From the NCBI RefSeq assembly GCF_003732705.1, contig NZ_MOBR01000014.1, forward strand, positions 1 to 64,000: a stretch of 64,000 nucleotides of DNA. Reading direction: 5' to 3'. Position 1 is the stretch's first letter. Every line of letters starts with the position of its first letter. Both the position numbers and the translations under genes were made by a program. The DNA is from Pseudomonas frederiksbergensis (GTDB taxonomy: Bacteria; Pseudomonadota; Gammaproteobacteria; Pseudomonadales; Pseudomonadaceae). The notes beneath the pieces are model-generated. The model was given only the letters and a program-made list of their open reading frames with translations, did no database searches and had not been told where the DNA came from. Shown here piece by piece: positions 32,971 through 41,610 of this stretch.

Positions 32971-34281
32971 ATGACCACTGAAAAAATAAAAACAGACACG
33001 CTGATTGTTGGCGCCGGTCAGGCTGGCGTGGCCATGAGTGAACACCTGAGCAAACTCGGAGTGCCGCATCTGGTGCTGGAGCGCAATCGCATTGCCGAAC
33101 GCTGGCGCACCGGGCGTTGGGATTCGTTGGTGGCCAATGGTCCGGCCTGGCACGATCGTTTTCCTGGCATGGAGTTTGACGACCTCAGCCCCGACGGCTT
33201 CGCCCCGAAAGAGCGGGTAGCCGATTATTTCGAAGCCTACGCCAAGAAATTCAACGCGCCGATTCGTACCGGCGTGGACGTGTTGAAGGTCGAGCGCAAT
33301 CTCGGTCGCCCCGGTTTCACCATCCAAACCTCCGAAGGCGTGATCGAAGCCAACCGCGTCGTGGCGGCCACCGGGCCTTTCCAGCGTCCGGTGATCCCGC
33401 CGATTGCACCGAAAGACGCGCCGTTCACCCAGATCCATTCCGCCGAATACCGCAACCCTCAGCAACTGCCCGAAGGCGCGGTGCTGGTGGTGGGCGCCGG
33501 GTCGTCAGGGGTGCAGATTGCCGATGAATTACAGGGTGCGGGCAAGAAGGTTTACCTCTCGGTGGGTGCCCACGACCGCCCTCCCCGCGCCTATCGCAAC
33601 CGCGATTTCTGCTGGTGGCTGGGCGTACTGGGTGAGTGGGATCAAGCGGCGATGAAACCCGGCCGGGAACACGTGACCATCGCTGTCAGCGGCGCCCATG
33701 GCGGCCGCACCGTGGACTTCCGTGGCCTGGCCCACGCCGGCATGACGCTGGTCGGCCTGACCCAATCATTCAATGGCAGCGTGGCGACTTTCCAGCCGAA
33801 CCTGGCGGAGAACCTGGCCCGTGGCGACGACAACTACCGGGCGCTGCTCGATGCCGCCGACGCCTACATCGAGCGCAATGGCCTGGACCTGCCGGAAGAA
33901 CCCGAAGCCCGCCACACCTTCCCGGACCCGGACTGTGTGAGCAACCCGATTCTGGAGCTCGACCTGGTCAAGGCCGGCGTGACCTCGATTATCTGGGCCA
34001 CCGGTTTTGCCACGGATTACAGCTGGATGAAGGTCAATGCCTTCGACGACAACGGCAAACCGCAGCACCAGCGCGGAGTGTCGAGCGAGCCCGGCGTGTA
34101 TTTCCTCGGCCTGCCCTGGCAGTCCCGTCGCGGCTCGTCGTTTATCTGGGGTGTTTGGCACGACGCCAAGTACGTCGCGGACCACATCGCCATCCAGCGT
34201 TCGTACCTTGAGTATCGCGATGCGGACCAGCGTGAAGCCGAAACCGCCCAAGCCGCCCATAAAACCAGCGTCAGCGCTTAA
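32971..34281 (+). CDS. flavin-containing monooxygenase-like oxidoreductase
   Basis: This 436-residue enzyme starts at MTTEKIKTDTLIVGAG (32971), preferred over an extension with no ribosome site. Rossmann motifs are GAGQAGVAMSEHL (FAD) near residue 14 and VVGAGSSGVQIADEL (NADPH) near 175, with the intervening ATGPFQRPVIP. This is the FMO/CzcO group of NAD(P)H monooxygenases that oxidise N- or S-containing or ketone substrates. It heads a run with RidA (20 bp on), DUF1028 and an M20 deacylase, which suggests a nitrogenous substrate. The exact reaction cannot be read from sequence. Confidence 0.88.
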   Translation: MTTEKIKTDTLIVGAGQAGVAMSEHLSKLGVPHLVLERNRIAERWRTGRWDSLVANGPAWHDRFPGMEFDDLSPDGFAPKERVADYFEAYAKKFNAPIRTGVDVLKVERNLGRPGFTIQTSEGVIEANRVVAATGPFQRPVIPPIAPKDAPFTQIHSAEYRNPQQLPEGAVLVVGAGSSGVQIADELQGAGKKVYLSVGAHDRPPRAYRNRDFCWWLGVLGEWDQAAMKPGREHVTIAVSGAHGGRTVDFRGLAHAGMTLVGLTQSFNGSVATFQPNLAENLARGDDNYRALLDAADAYIERNGLDLPEEPEARHTFPDPDCVSNPILELDLVKAGVTSIIWATGFATDYSWMKVNAFDDNGKPQHQRGVSSEPGVYFLGLPWQSRRGSSFIWGVWHDAKYVADHIAIQRSYLEYRDADQREAETAQAAHKTSVSA

Positions 34282-34301
34282 TTCTTGTTCAGGAGCTTCA
34301 C

Positions 34302-34718
34302 ATGTCCACGCCAACCCACACTCGTATTCGCATGTTCAACACCAAGGAAACCTACCCGAACCAGAGCCTGGACAATGACCTGTGCCAAGCCGTCCGCGCC
34401 GGCAACACGGTGTATGTTCGCGGCCAGGTGGGCACCGATTTCGAAGGTAACCTGATCGGCCTCGGCGACCCGCGTGCGCAAGCCGAGCAAGCCATGCGCA
34501 ACGTCAAACAGTTGCTGGAAGAAGCCGGCAGCGACTTGAGCCACATCGTGAAAACCACCACCTACCTGATCGACCCGCGTTACCGCGAGCCGGTGTATCA
34601 GGAAGTCGGCAAGTGGCTTAAAGGGGTGTTTCCGATTTCGACCGGGCTGGTGGTGTCGGCGTTGGGGCAGCCGCAGTGGTTGATGGAGATTGATGTGATT
34701 GCGGTGATTCCTGAGTAG
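34302..34718 (+). CDS. RidA/YjgF-family protein
   Basis: This 138-residue trimeric-type protein has the RidA body AVRAGNTVYVRGQVGTDFEG, AEQAMRNVKQLLEEAGSDLSHIVKTTTYL and ALGQPQWLMEIDVIAV. The conserved Arg/Glu (here FPISTGLVV and WLMEID) differ slightly from E. coli RidA. RidA proteins hydrolyse reactive enamines and imines; catabolic subgroups work on pathway intermediates. It lies 20 bp after the monooxygenase, suggesting it clears an imine or enamine product. Confidence 0.92.
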   Translation: MSTPTHTRIRMFNTKETYPNQSLDNDLCQAVRAGNTVYVRGQVGTDFEGNLIGLGDPRAQAEQAMRNVKQLLEEAGSDLSHIVKTTTYLIDPRYREPVYQEVGKWLKGVFPISTGLVVSALGQPQWLMEIDVIAVIPE

Positions 34719-34736
34719 GGAAACAGACCGAGGTGC

Positions 34737-34820
34737 GGCCTTCGCGGGCAAGCCTCGCTCCTACATTTGGAATGCGTCCCCCTGTAGGAGCGAGGCTTGC
34801 CCGCGAAGGCGCCCGCCCAG
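34737..34820. repeat. REPIN between the ridA and DUF1028 genes
   Basis: CTTCGCGGGCAAGCCTCGCTCCTAC is followed by its inverse CTGTAGGAGCGAGGCTTGCCCGCG. It lies within what is otherwise a continuous gene run, so the intergenic mRNA would carry a strong hairpin. Confidence 0.85.
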
Positions 34821-34858
34821 ACACCCTTTTCTCCAAGTCTGAACAAGGAGCAAAACCC

Positions 34859-35536
34859 ATGACCTTCTCCATCGCCGCAAGATGCCCCGAAACCGGTCAG
34901 TTCGGCATCGCCATCAGTTCCTCCAGCATCGCCGTCGGCGCCCGCTGCCCGTGGCTGCTGCCGGGTGTCGGCGCGGTCTCGACGCAAAACATCACCCTGC
35001 CGTCCCTCGGCCCGGAAACCCTCGCCCTGATGGAGCAAGGCCTCGCGCCCGCCGATGCGCTGGACAAAGTGCTGACGCGCAACGGCTACAGCCAATACCG
35101 CCAGATCACCGCGATTGACCACCTCGGCCGCACCGCGCATTTCAGCGGTGCGCAAACCCTGGGCAACCACAACGCCGTATCCGGCGAGCAATGCGTGGCC
35201 GCCGGCAACATGCTGACGGATCGTTCGGTGATCGAGGCCATGGTCCGTGCCTTCGAACAGGGTGAAGGTCACCTGGCCGACCGCTTGCTGGCCGCGATGC
35301 AAGCCGCAATGGTGGCGGGCGGTGAAGCCGGACCGGTGCATTCTGCCGCGATGGTGGTGGTCGGCGAACTGACCTGGCCGATCATCAACCTGCGGGTCGA
35401 TTGGGCCGATGAAGACCCGATCGGCCAACTTGAAAAACTATGGAACGCCTATCGACCGCAGGTTCAGGATTACATCGACCGTGCTCTCGCCCCCGACCGG
35501 TCCCCAGGTTATGGCGTCGCCGGAGACGACCGATGA
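34859..35536 (+). CDS. DUF1028 protein, Ntn-hydrolase-like
   Basis: This 225-residue protein starts MTFSIAARCPETGQFGIAISSSS (34859, AAGGAGC upstream), the invariant opening of the DUF1028 family. ARCPWLLPGVGAVSTQNI and NAVSGEQCVAAGNML follow, with the GGExGPVHSAAM block near the end. The family has an N-terminal-nucleophile-hydrolase-like fold and no proven activity. It is found with RidA and M20 deacylases in several proteobacteria, suggesting an amide-hydrolysing step. Its stop overlaps the next start (ATGA). Confidence 0.9.
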   Translation: MTFSIAARCPETGQFGIAISSSSIAVGARCPWLLPGVGAVSTQNITLPSLGPETLALMEQGLAPADALDKVLTRNGYSQYRQITAIDHLGRTAHFSGAQTLGNHNAVSGEQCVAAGNMLTDRSVIEAMVRAFEQGEGHLADRLLAAMQAAMVAGGEAGPVHSAAMVVVGELTWPIINLRVDWADEDPIGQLEKLWNAYRPQVQDYIDRALAPDRSPGYGVAGDDR

Positions 35537-36681
35537 ACAGCAGTCGCGATTTGCTGGAAACCTTGGTGGCGTTCGACACCACCAGCCGTGAATCCAACCT
35601 GCACCTGATCGAATTCGTCCGCGGCTACCTCGCCGGCTTCGATGTACCGTGTGAACTGGTCTACAACGACCAGCGCAGCAAGGCCAACCTCTTCGCCACC
35701 ATCGGCCCGGCCAACCTGCCGGGCATCGTGCTGTCGGGGCACACCGATGTGGTGCCCGTCGACGGCCAGCCGTGGACCGTTGCGCCGTTCGAGCTGACGG
35801 AGCGCGAGGGCAAGCTGTACGGCCGTGGCACGGCGGATATGAAAGGTTACATCGCTTGCGTGCTCGCCTTGGTACCGTCACTGGTTAAGGCTTCACTAAA
35901 GCGGCCGGTGCACATTGCGCTGTCCTACGATGAGGAAGTCGGTTGCCTGGGCGTTCGCTCGCTGCTCAAGGTGTTAGAGCAACGCCCGATCAAACCGATG
36001 CTGTGCATCATTGGCGAGCCGACCGAACTCAAACCGGTGCTCGGCCACAAAGGCAAACTGGCGATGCGTTGCGACATTCACGGTGAAGCCTGCCATTCGG
36101 CGTACGCACCGCTCGGGGTCAACGCGATTGAATACGCCGCCGAATTGATCGGTGAGCTGGGGCGAATTGGCCAGCGACTCAAGGCGCCGGAGCATCACGA
36201 CACGCGGTTCGATCCGCCGTTCAGCACCGTGCAAACCGGGGTGATTTCCGGTGGTAAGGCGTTGAACATCGTCCCCGCCGATTGCCGCTTCGACTTTGAA
36301 ATCCGCGCCCTGCCCTCCCACGATCCAAGCGAAGTTGCGCAGCAATTGAAGACCTACGCCGAGCAGCAGGTTTTGCCGCGTATGCGTGCCGTAAGTGAGC
36401 AGAGCGCTATCCGTTTCAGTGAGTTGTCGGCCTATCCCGGTTTGGTGACGGACACTCGCAGCGAAGCCGCTGAATTGATCGCTGCTTTCTCAGGTTCCAG
36501 AGAGTTCGGGACAGTCGCGTTTGGTACCGAGGGCGGTCTGTTTGACGCGGCGGGCATCCCGACGGTGGTGTGCGGTCCGGGCAGCATGGATCAGGGCCAC
36601 AAGCCGGACGAGTTTGTCAGCGTCGAACAATTGAACGGCTGCGACGCCCTGCTGCAGCGGATACTCGCATCGATCAGTTGA
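35533..36681 (+). CDS. M20 peptidase, acetylornithine-deacetylase-like (ArgE type)
   Basis: This 382-residue zinc enzyme is coupled by ATGA overlap to DUF1028. Metal-binding motifs are present: LSGHTDVVPVDGQPW (His/Asp), YGRGTADMKGYIACVL (bridging Asp), DEEVGCLGVRSL (general-base Glu and ligand), IGEPTELKPVLGHKG and the late GPGSMDQGHKPDEFV (His). ArgE-type enzymes deacetylate N-acetyl-ornithine, but many relatives act on other N-acyl amino acids. The operon context makes a catabolic N-deacylase more likely than arginine synthesis. Confidence 0.9.
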   Translation: MNSSRDLLETLVAFDTTSRESNLHLIEFVRGYLAGFDVPCELVYNDQRSKANLFATIGPANLPGIVLSGHTDVVPVDGQPWTVAPFELTEREGKLYGRGTADMKGYIACVLALVPSLVKASLKRPVHIALSYDEEVGCLGVRSLLKVLEQRPIKPMLCIIGEPTELKPVLGHKGKLAMRCDIHGEACHSAYAPLGVNAIEYAAELIGELGRIGQRLKAPEHHDTRFDPPFSTVQTGVISGGKALNIVPADCRFDFEIRALPSHDPSEVAQQLKTYAEQQVLPRMRAVSEQSAIRFSELSAYPGLVTDTRSEAAELIAAFSGSREFGTVAFGTEGGLFDAAGIPTVVCGPGSMDQGHKPDEFVSVEQLNGCDALLQRILASIS

Positions 36682-36697
36682 GCGATTGGCCCGACGT

Positions 36698-37609
36698 TCA
36701 GGTGTAAAGTCGGGCCAGTTCCTCCTGGCAATAATCCACGAACAACTGCACCGGTTTGGTCAGTTGCGACCTTCTGAGCCACGCCGCCGATAATCCCGAG
36801 CCGGTTACCGTTTCTGCGAGCGGGATGCACACCAGTTTCTGCCCGTCATAGGTGTAGGGTGAAAACGGTTTGGTCACCAGAATCGAAAAGCCAAAACCGC
36901 GTCCGACCATGCCGCGCACCATCTCGATCGAAGGCGAGCTGAAGACGATGTGCGGGGTCAATCCGCGCTCCTCGAAGATGCTGACGAAATAGGTGCGACT
37001 CGGCACCACGTCGAGCAGAATCATCGGCTCCAGCACCAGGTCATCCAGCGACACTTTCGCCTGCTGCGCGAAGCGATGGTCCGCCGGCAGCAAGGCGTAC
37101 GGTTGTTGTGGCGGCATCAGCGCAACGGTCTCGATCGTGCTGTCCAGATCGTGTTCGAACAGCATCGCCACATCGATGCTGCCAGCGGTCAGGGCCTGCA
37201 CCAATTCCTGTTGCTCGCCATCGCGAATGCGGATCTCCACCCCCGGCCAGCGCTCTTTGAAACCGGCGATCAAACGCGGCAGGTACAGCGGCGCCACGGT
37301 TTCAAAACAGCCGATATCGATCTGCCCCGCCACCACGTCATTGTCCGCCAGCGCGTTCTGCTCAAACTCGTGGGCCACCCGCAGCAACTCCAGGGCCTTG
37401 CGGTAAAACCGCGAGCCGCTCGGCGTCAGCGAAACACCCTGGGCGTGATGGCGGATAAACAGCTGCACGCCGAAGCTTTCTTCCAGGTGTTTGATCGCCG
37501 TCGACACCGATGGCTGGGCGATATAGAGCTTGCGCGACGCTTCCGCCACGCTGCCGCACTCGGCGGTGGTGACGAAATAACGCAGCTGTCGCAGGTTGTA
37601 AGCGGCCAT
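36698..37609 (-). CDS. LysR-family regulator of the FMO-RidA-NCS1 locus
   Basis: This 303-residue regulator starts at MAAYNLRQLRYFVTTAECGS (37609); the longer frame begins inside a REP. The helix-turn-helix is SVAEASRKLYIAQPSVSTAIKHLEESFGV. The effector domain follows NDVVAGQIDIGCFETVAPL, as in regulators of the CynR/NAC group. It sits between the catabolic genes and the divergent NCS1 permease and is the best candidate to control both. The end is 17 bp from the M20 stop (convergent). Confidence 0.9.
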   Translation of the reverse strand: MAAYNLRQLRYFVTTAECGSVAEASRKLYIAQPSVSTAIKHLEESFGVQLFIRHHAQGVSLTPSGSRFYRKALELLRVAHEFEQNALADNDVVAGQIDIGCFETVAPLYLPRLIAGFKERWPGVEIRIRDGEQQELVQALTAGSIDVAMLFEHDLDSTIETVALMPPQQPYALLPADHRFAQQAKVSLDDLVLEPMILLDVVPSRTYFVSIFEERGLTPHIVFSSPSIEMVRGMVGRGFGFSILVTKPFSPYTYDGQKLVCIPLAETVTGSGLSAAWLRRSQLTKPVQLFVDYCQEELARLYT

Positions 37610-37645
37610 GCGGATCTCCAGAAAAACACACCACACCCATAATCC

Positions 37646-37716
37646 TGTAGGAGCAAGGCTTGCCTGCGATAGCGATCTCACGGGCGCCATCGCGGGCAAG
37701 CCTTGCTCCTACAGAG
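37646..37716. repeat. REPIN in the lysR-permease spacer
   Basis: CTGTAGGAGCAAGGCTTGCC (37646) and its inverse GGGCAAGCCTTGCTCCTACAG (ending 37716) form one REPIN upstream of the LysR start, inside the shared control region. Confidence 0.85.
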
Positions 37717-37893
37717 GGCGGTGTGGGCTGGTTAACAGCGGGAACACCGCACCCAGAACATACCGGACCCACCCAAGCCCCGGGCATATTTTTTTTAAGG
37801 TTTGAAGCAACAAACTTACTAATTTATCTATGCCGATGCTTTGCACATGATCACCCCAACAAGAAAAGCGTCGCCCACGCGGCGCTCACCGAA

Positions 37894-37907
37894 GTACGTC
37901 CACGTAC
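37894..37907. promoter_or_regulatory. short perfect inverted repeat before the permease
   Basis: GTACGT-CC-ACGTAC lies 22 bp before the permease ATG. It could be an operator or a leader hairpin near the ribosome site. There is no further evidence. Confidence 0.35.
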
Positions 37908-37929
37908 TCACATTGCCTTGGAGTTCGTC

Positions 37930-39345
37930 ATGGTCACCTCCGCAACAACGTCCGCTCCGCTGATCGAGAAGCACACGATCGGCTACGTCCCGCCGCAAGA
38001 TCGCCATGGAAAGGTCCGGGATTTGTTCACCCTCTGGTTCGGCGGCAACATCGCGCCGCTGCCCATCGTCACCGGCGCCCTCGGCGTGCAACTGTTTCAC
38101 CTGAACCTGGTGTGGGGCGTCGTCGCCATTCTGGTCGGGCATCTGGTCGGCGGTGTGCTGATGGCCCTGCACTCGGCGCAAGGTCCGCAAATGGGCATCC
38201 CGCAAATGATCCAGAGCCGCGCCCAGTTCGGCTCCCTCGGCGCGCTGCTGGTGGTGTTGATCGCCGGCATCATGTACATCGGTTTCTTCGCTTCCAACAT
38301 CGTCCTGGCCGGCAAGTCGCTGCACGGCGTGGTCGACAGCGTGCCGGTGCCGGTGGGCATCGTCATCGGCGCCCTCGGTTCAGGGATCATCGGCATCATC
38401 GGCTACCGCTTCATCCACGTGCTCAACCGCATCGGCACCTGGGTGCTCGGCGCCGGCATCGTGCTCGGTTTCGGCTACATCTTCACCCACGTGCAGACCG
38501 CCGACTTCCTCACCCGCGGCAGCTTCAACATCTCCGGGTGGCTGGCCACGGTTTCGCTGGCAGCGCTGTGGCAAATTGCGTTTGCGCCGTACGTCTCTGA
38601 CTACTCGCGCTACCTGCCGGCGGATGTGCCGGTGGCCTCGACCTTCTGGACGACCTACCTCGGAACGGTGCTCGGCTCCAGCCTCTCGTTCATCTTCGGC
38701 GCCGTCGCGGTACTCGCCACACCGGTGGGCATGGACACCATGGACGCGGTCAAACTCGCCACCGGTTCCATCGGCCCGCTGATGCTGGTGCTGTTCCTGC
38801 TCAGCGTCATCAGCCACAACGCCCTCAACCTCTACGGCGCCGTGTTGTCGCTGATCACCCTGGTGCAAACCTTCGCCTACCGCTGGATCCCCACCGCGAA
38901 AAGCCGCGCCGTGCTCTCAGTCATCGTCCTCGGCGCGTGCTGCTTCGCTGCTGTCGGTGCCTCGGCGGACTTCATCGGCCACTTTGTCGACATGGTGCTG
39001 GTGCTGCTGGTGGTGCTGGTGCCGTGGACCGCGATCAACCTGATCGACTTCTACGCGATCCACAAAGGTCAGTACGACATTGACTCGATCTTCCATGTCG
39101 ATGGCGGGATCTATGGGCGCTACAACCCGCAGGCGTTGTTGGCCTATGCGATCGGGATTGCGGTGCAGATTCCATTTATGAACACGCCGTTGTATGTCGG
39201 GCCGATTTCCGAGCACATCAATGGCGCGGACTTGTCCTGGCTGGTGGGGTTGGTGGTGACTTCGCCGCTGTATTTCTGGTTGGCGAGTCGGGACAGTGCC
39301 TATAAGCGTCGGTTGTCCACGGGCAAACTGGCCAGCAGCGTGTAA
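37930..39345 (+). CDS. NCS1-family permease (cytosine/purine/allantoin type)
   Basis: This 471-residue inner-membrane carrier has about 12 helices. It starts at ATG 37930 behind TTGGAG. The NCS1 signature is clear: LFTLWFGGNIAPLPIVTGALG, GPQMGIPQMIQSRAQFGSLGA and FAPYVSDYSRYLP. The middle motif SHNALNLYGAVLSLITL and VPWTAINLIDFY resemble CodB/allantoin-type members. It should import an N-heterocycle or related compound with H+ or Na+. Divergence from lysR and closeness to the FMO-RidA-DUF1028-M20 run suggest it brings in the substrate of that pathway. Confidence 0.92.
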   Translation: MVTSATTSAPLIEKHTIGYVPPQDRHGKVRDLFTLWFGGNIAPLPIVTGALGVQLFHLNLVWGVVAILVGHLVGGVLMALHSAQGPQMGIPQMIQSRAQFGSLGALLVVLIAGIMYIGFFASNIVLAGKSLHGVVDSVPVPVGIVIGALGSGIIGIIGYRFIHVLNRIGTWVLGAGIVLGFGYIFTHVQTADFLTRGSFNISGWLATVSLAALWQIAFAPYVSDYSRYLPADVPVASTFWTTYLGTVLGSSLSFIFGAVAVLATPVGMDTMDAVKLATGSIGPLMLVLFLLSVISHNALNLYGAVLSLITLVQTFAYRWIPTAKSRAVLSVIVLGACCFAAVGASADFIGHFVDMVLVLLVVLVPWTAINLIDFYAIHKGQYDIDSIFHVDGGIYGRYNPQALLAYAIGIAVQIPFMNTPLYVGPISEHINGADLSWLVGLVVTSPLYFWLASRDSAYKRRLSTGKLASSV

Positions 39346-39357
39346 CCTTCCCGCCTG

Positions 39358-39388
39358 AAAAAACCCGCACTCGGTTGCGGGTTTTTTT
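39358..39388 (+). terminator. intrinsic terminator after the permease
   Basis: AACCCGCA-CTCGGT-TGCGGGTT followed by TTTTT: a 6-8 bp GC-rich stem with T run beginning 13 bp after the permease stop. It separates that transcript from the TonB receptor gene. Confidence 0.85.
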
Positions 39389-39468
39389 ATGAATTGCCAT
39401 GTGTTTCCTTCGTCCTTCCTTACGTCGCAGTTCTTCACTGCCCGTTCCTGCACGTCTGGAGTTTCCCA

Positions 39469-41595
39469 ATGCCCTCGCCCAAATCCCTGCCCGCCGCGCT
39501 GCTGGGCCTGGCCCTCGTTTGTCCGGCCCTGGCCGAAGCCGAAGGCCTGGAGCTTGGCCAAGTGCTGATCGGGGCCGAGGAATTGAGCGGCGAAGACGCG
39601 TCGGTCGAGGACGCTAGAACCCGGCTGCCCCAGGTGCCCGGCGGCACCAACGTGGTTGACCTGCGCCGTCCGTTGCAGGGCCGCGTGGCCAGCAACCAGG
39701 ATGTGCTGGCGTATCAGCCGGGGGTCTACGCGCAGTCGGCGGGGAATGAAGGGGTGAAGATTTCGATTCGCGGCTCGGGCATCAACCGCGCACCCGGCGC
39801 TCATGCCTCGGGGTTGTACACGATGCTCGACGGCCTGCCGCTGAGCGGCCCCGGTGGCACGCCTTATGAATTGCTGGAACCGCTGTGGCTCGATCGCGTG
39901 GAAGTGCTGCGCGGCGCCAATGGTTTCGACCGGGGTGCCCTGGCCTTGGGCGGGGCCATCGATTACGTCAGTCACACCGGCTACGACGCGCCGAAGTTGC
40001 AGGTTCGCTACGCCATGGGCAGTCATGGTTATCAGCAGCGCCAGGTCAGCTCCGGGCAGGTGCTGGGGGATTTCGATTACTACGTGTCCATGACCGACGC
40101 GAACGCCGATGGCTACCAGGATCACACCGCCAGCGAGAGCCAGGGGGTGATCGCCAACTTCGGTTACCGCTTCAACCCGAATCTGGAAACCCGTTTCTAT
40201 TTCCGCTATCGCGAGACTGACAACGACCTCGCCGGCCGCGTGACCAAGCACTCCATCGAGCATGATCCACGGGCCGCCAACCCGGCCTATGTGTCGCGGG
40301 ACGACAGCCGCAAGCAACCCGGCAGTACTTTTTTCGGCAACAAAACCACCTACTACATCGACGACGATTCGAGCATCCAGACCGGCCTCGTCTACCACGA
40401 CTATCCGATGGATTTGCGCGAGGGGCCGAACCGCTTGAAGGTGGCGTACACCGACGTCAGCGGCACGTTCGACTACAAGCGGCGCGATACGCTGTGGGGC
40501 CTGGAAAGCCGCAGCACCGTGGGTTTGCGCGTGACCAAGCACTTGCCCAATGACGGCGCCAGCGAACTGGTGCGCATCCCCACCGGCAACACCGCCGGCT
40601 ACGCGCCGGGCACGCACATGCGCAACTTCACCTACCAGGGTTCGGACACGGTCCTGCATGTGGGCAATGACCTGGAGATCGCCGACGACCTGTGGCTGAC
40701 CACCGGCCTCGCCGCGATCTACACCCGTCGCGAAAGCGCCGTGACCTACCCGCAAGACGGCGGCAAGACCAGCATGAACGACTGGGACTATGCCCCGCGT
40801 CTGGGCCTGCGCTACCAAGTGACGCCGGACCTGCAAGTGTTCGGTAACCTCAGTCGCTCGGTCGAAGCGCCGCACCCGTGGTCGCTGATCTACAGCTCCA
40901 ATATCCGCTTCCCGGCGGGCAGCGGCGCCGCCACCGGCGCCCAGCGCGATCCGATCAAACTGCAAAACCAGACCGCCACCACCCTGGAACTTGGCGGTCG
41001 CGGCGACAGCACAATCGGCCAATGGAGCCTGGCTTGGTACTACGCTCAGGTGCGCCACGAATTGCTTTCGGTGTTGCCGGACGCCAACGCCACCACGCCC
41101 TACGAACTCAACGCCAGCCCCACCGTGCACCAGGGCGTGGAAGCCAGCCTGCAAAGCAATCTGTGGACGCGGGACGATGGCGGCCAGTTGAGCCTGCGTC
41201 AGAGCTACACCTTCAGCGACTTTCACTACCGCGACGACGACCGCTTCGGCGACAACCGCCTGCCGGGCCTGCCGATGCACTACTACCAGGGCGAACTGCG
41301 CTACGACTGGCCCCAGGGTTTCTTCGCCGCGTTCAACACGCAGTTAGTCTCCAAAGTGGCGGTGGATTACGCCAACAGCTACGACGCCGATCCTTACGCC
41401 CTGTTCGGCGCCACCCTGGGCTACAACGAGCCCAAGGGCGACTGGCAGACCTGGCTGGACCTGCGCAACCTGACCAACAAGCACTACGCCGCCACCGTCA
41501 CCCCGGGCTACGACGACAAGGGACTGGACGCCGCCCGCTCAACCCCGGGTGAAGGCCTGGCGGCGTACGTCGGGTTGTCGTGGAGCCTGCGCTGA
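39469..41595 (+). CDS. TonB-dependent outer-membrane receptor
   Basis: This 708-residue protein starts at ATG 39469 (GGAG upstream) with a signal peptide of about 23 residues (ending LAEAEG). The plug domain has GGTNVVDLRRP, QDVLAYQPGVYAQSAGNEGVKISIRGSG and DRVEVLRGANGFDRGALALGGAIDYV. The barrel follows with many aromatic strands and ends AYVGLSWSLR, an unusual Arg in place of the usual final Phe. Such receptors import siderophores or other scarce solutes. It is flanked by a terminator and a convergent efflux operon, so no substrate gene is linked. Confidence 0.92.
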   Translation: MPSPKSLPAALLGLALVCPALAEAEGLELGQVLIGAEELSGEDASVEDARTRLPQVPGGTNVVDLRRPLQGRVASNQDVLAYQPGVYAQSAGNEGVKISIRGSGINRAPGAHASGLYTMLDGLPLSGPGGTPYELLEPLWLDRVEVLRGANGFDRGALALGGAIDYVSHTGYDAPKLQVRYAMGSHGYQQRQVSSGQVLGDFDYYVSMTDANADGYQDHTASESQGVIANFGYRFNPNLETRFYFRYRETDNDLAGRVTKHSIEHDPRAANPAYVSRDDSRKQPGSTFFGNKTTYYIDDDSSIQTGLVYHDYPMDLREGPNRLKVAYTDVSGTFDYKRRDTLWGLESRSTVGLRVTKHLPNDGASELVRIPTGNTAGYAPGTHMRNFTYQGSDTVLHVGNDLEIADDLWLTTGLAAIYTRRESAVTYPQDGGKTSMNDWDYAPRLGLRYQVTPDLQVFGNLSRSVEAPHPWSLIYSSNIRFPAGSGAATGAQRDPIKLQNQTATTLELGGRGDSTIGQWSLAWYYAQVRHELLSVLPDANATTPYELNASPTVHQGVEASLQSNLWTRDDGGQLSLRQSYTFSDFHYRDDDRFGDNRLPGLPMHYYQGELRYDWPQGFFAAFNTQLVSKVAVDYANSYDADPYALFGATLGYNEPKGDWQTWLDLRNLTNKHYAATVTPGYDDKGLDAARSTPGEGLAAYVGLSWSLR

Positions 41596-41610
41596 GGCTG
41601 GCGCAAGGGA

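Noticed and set aside
32797..33465. Extension of the SnoaL frame into the divergent flavoprotein
   Set aside because: It is antisense to a well-supported gene, and a good start with ribosome site exists at 32796.
38917..41280. 787-codon minus-strand frame
   Set aside because: Antisense to the permease and the TonB receptor, crossing a terminator.
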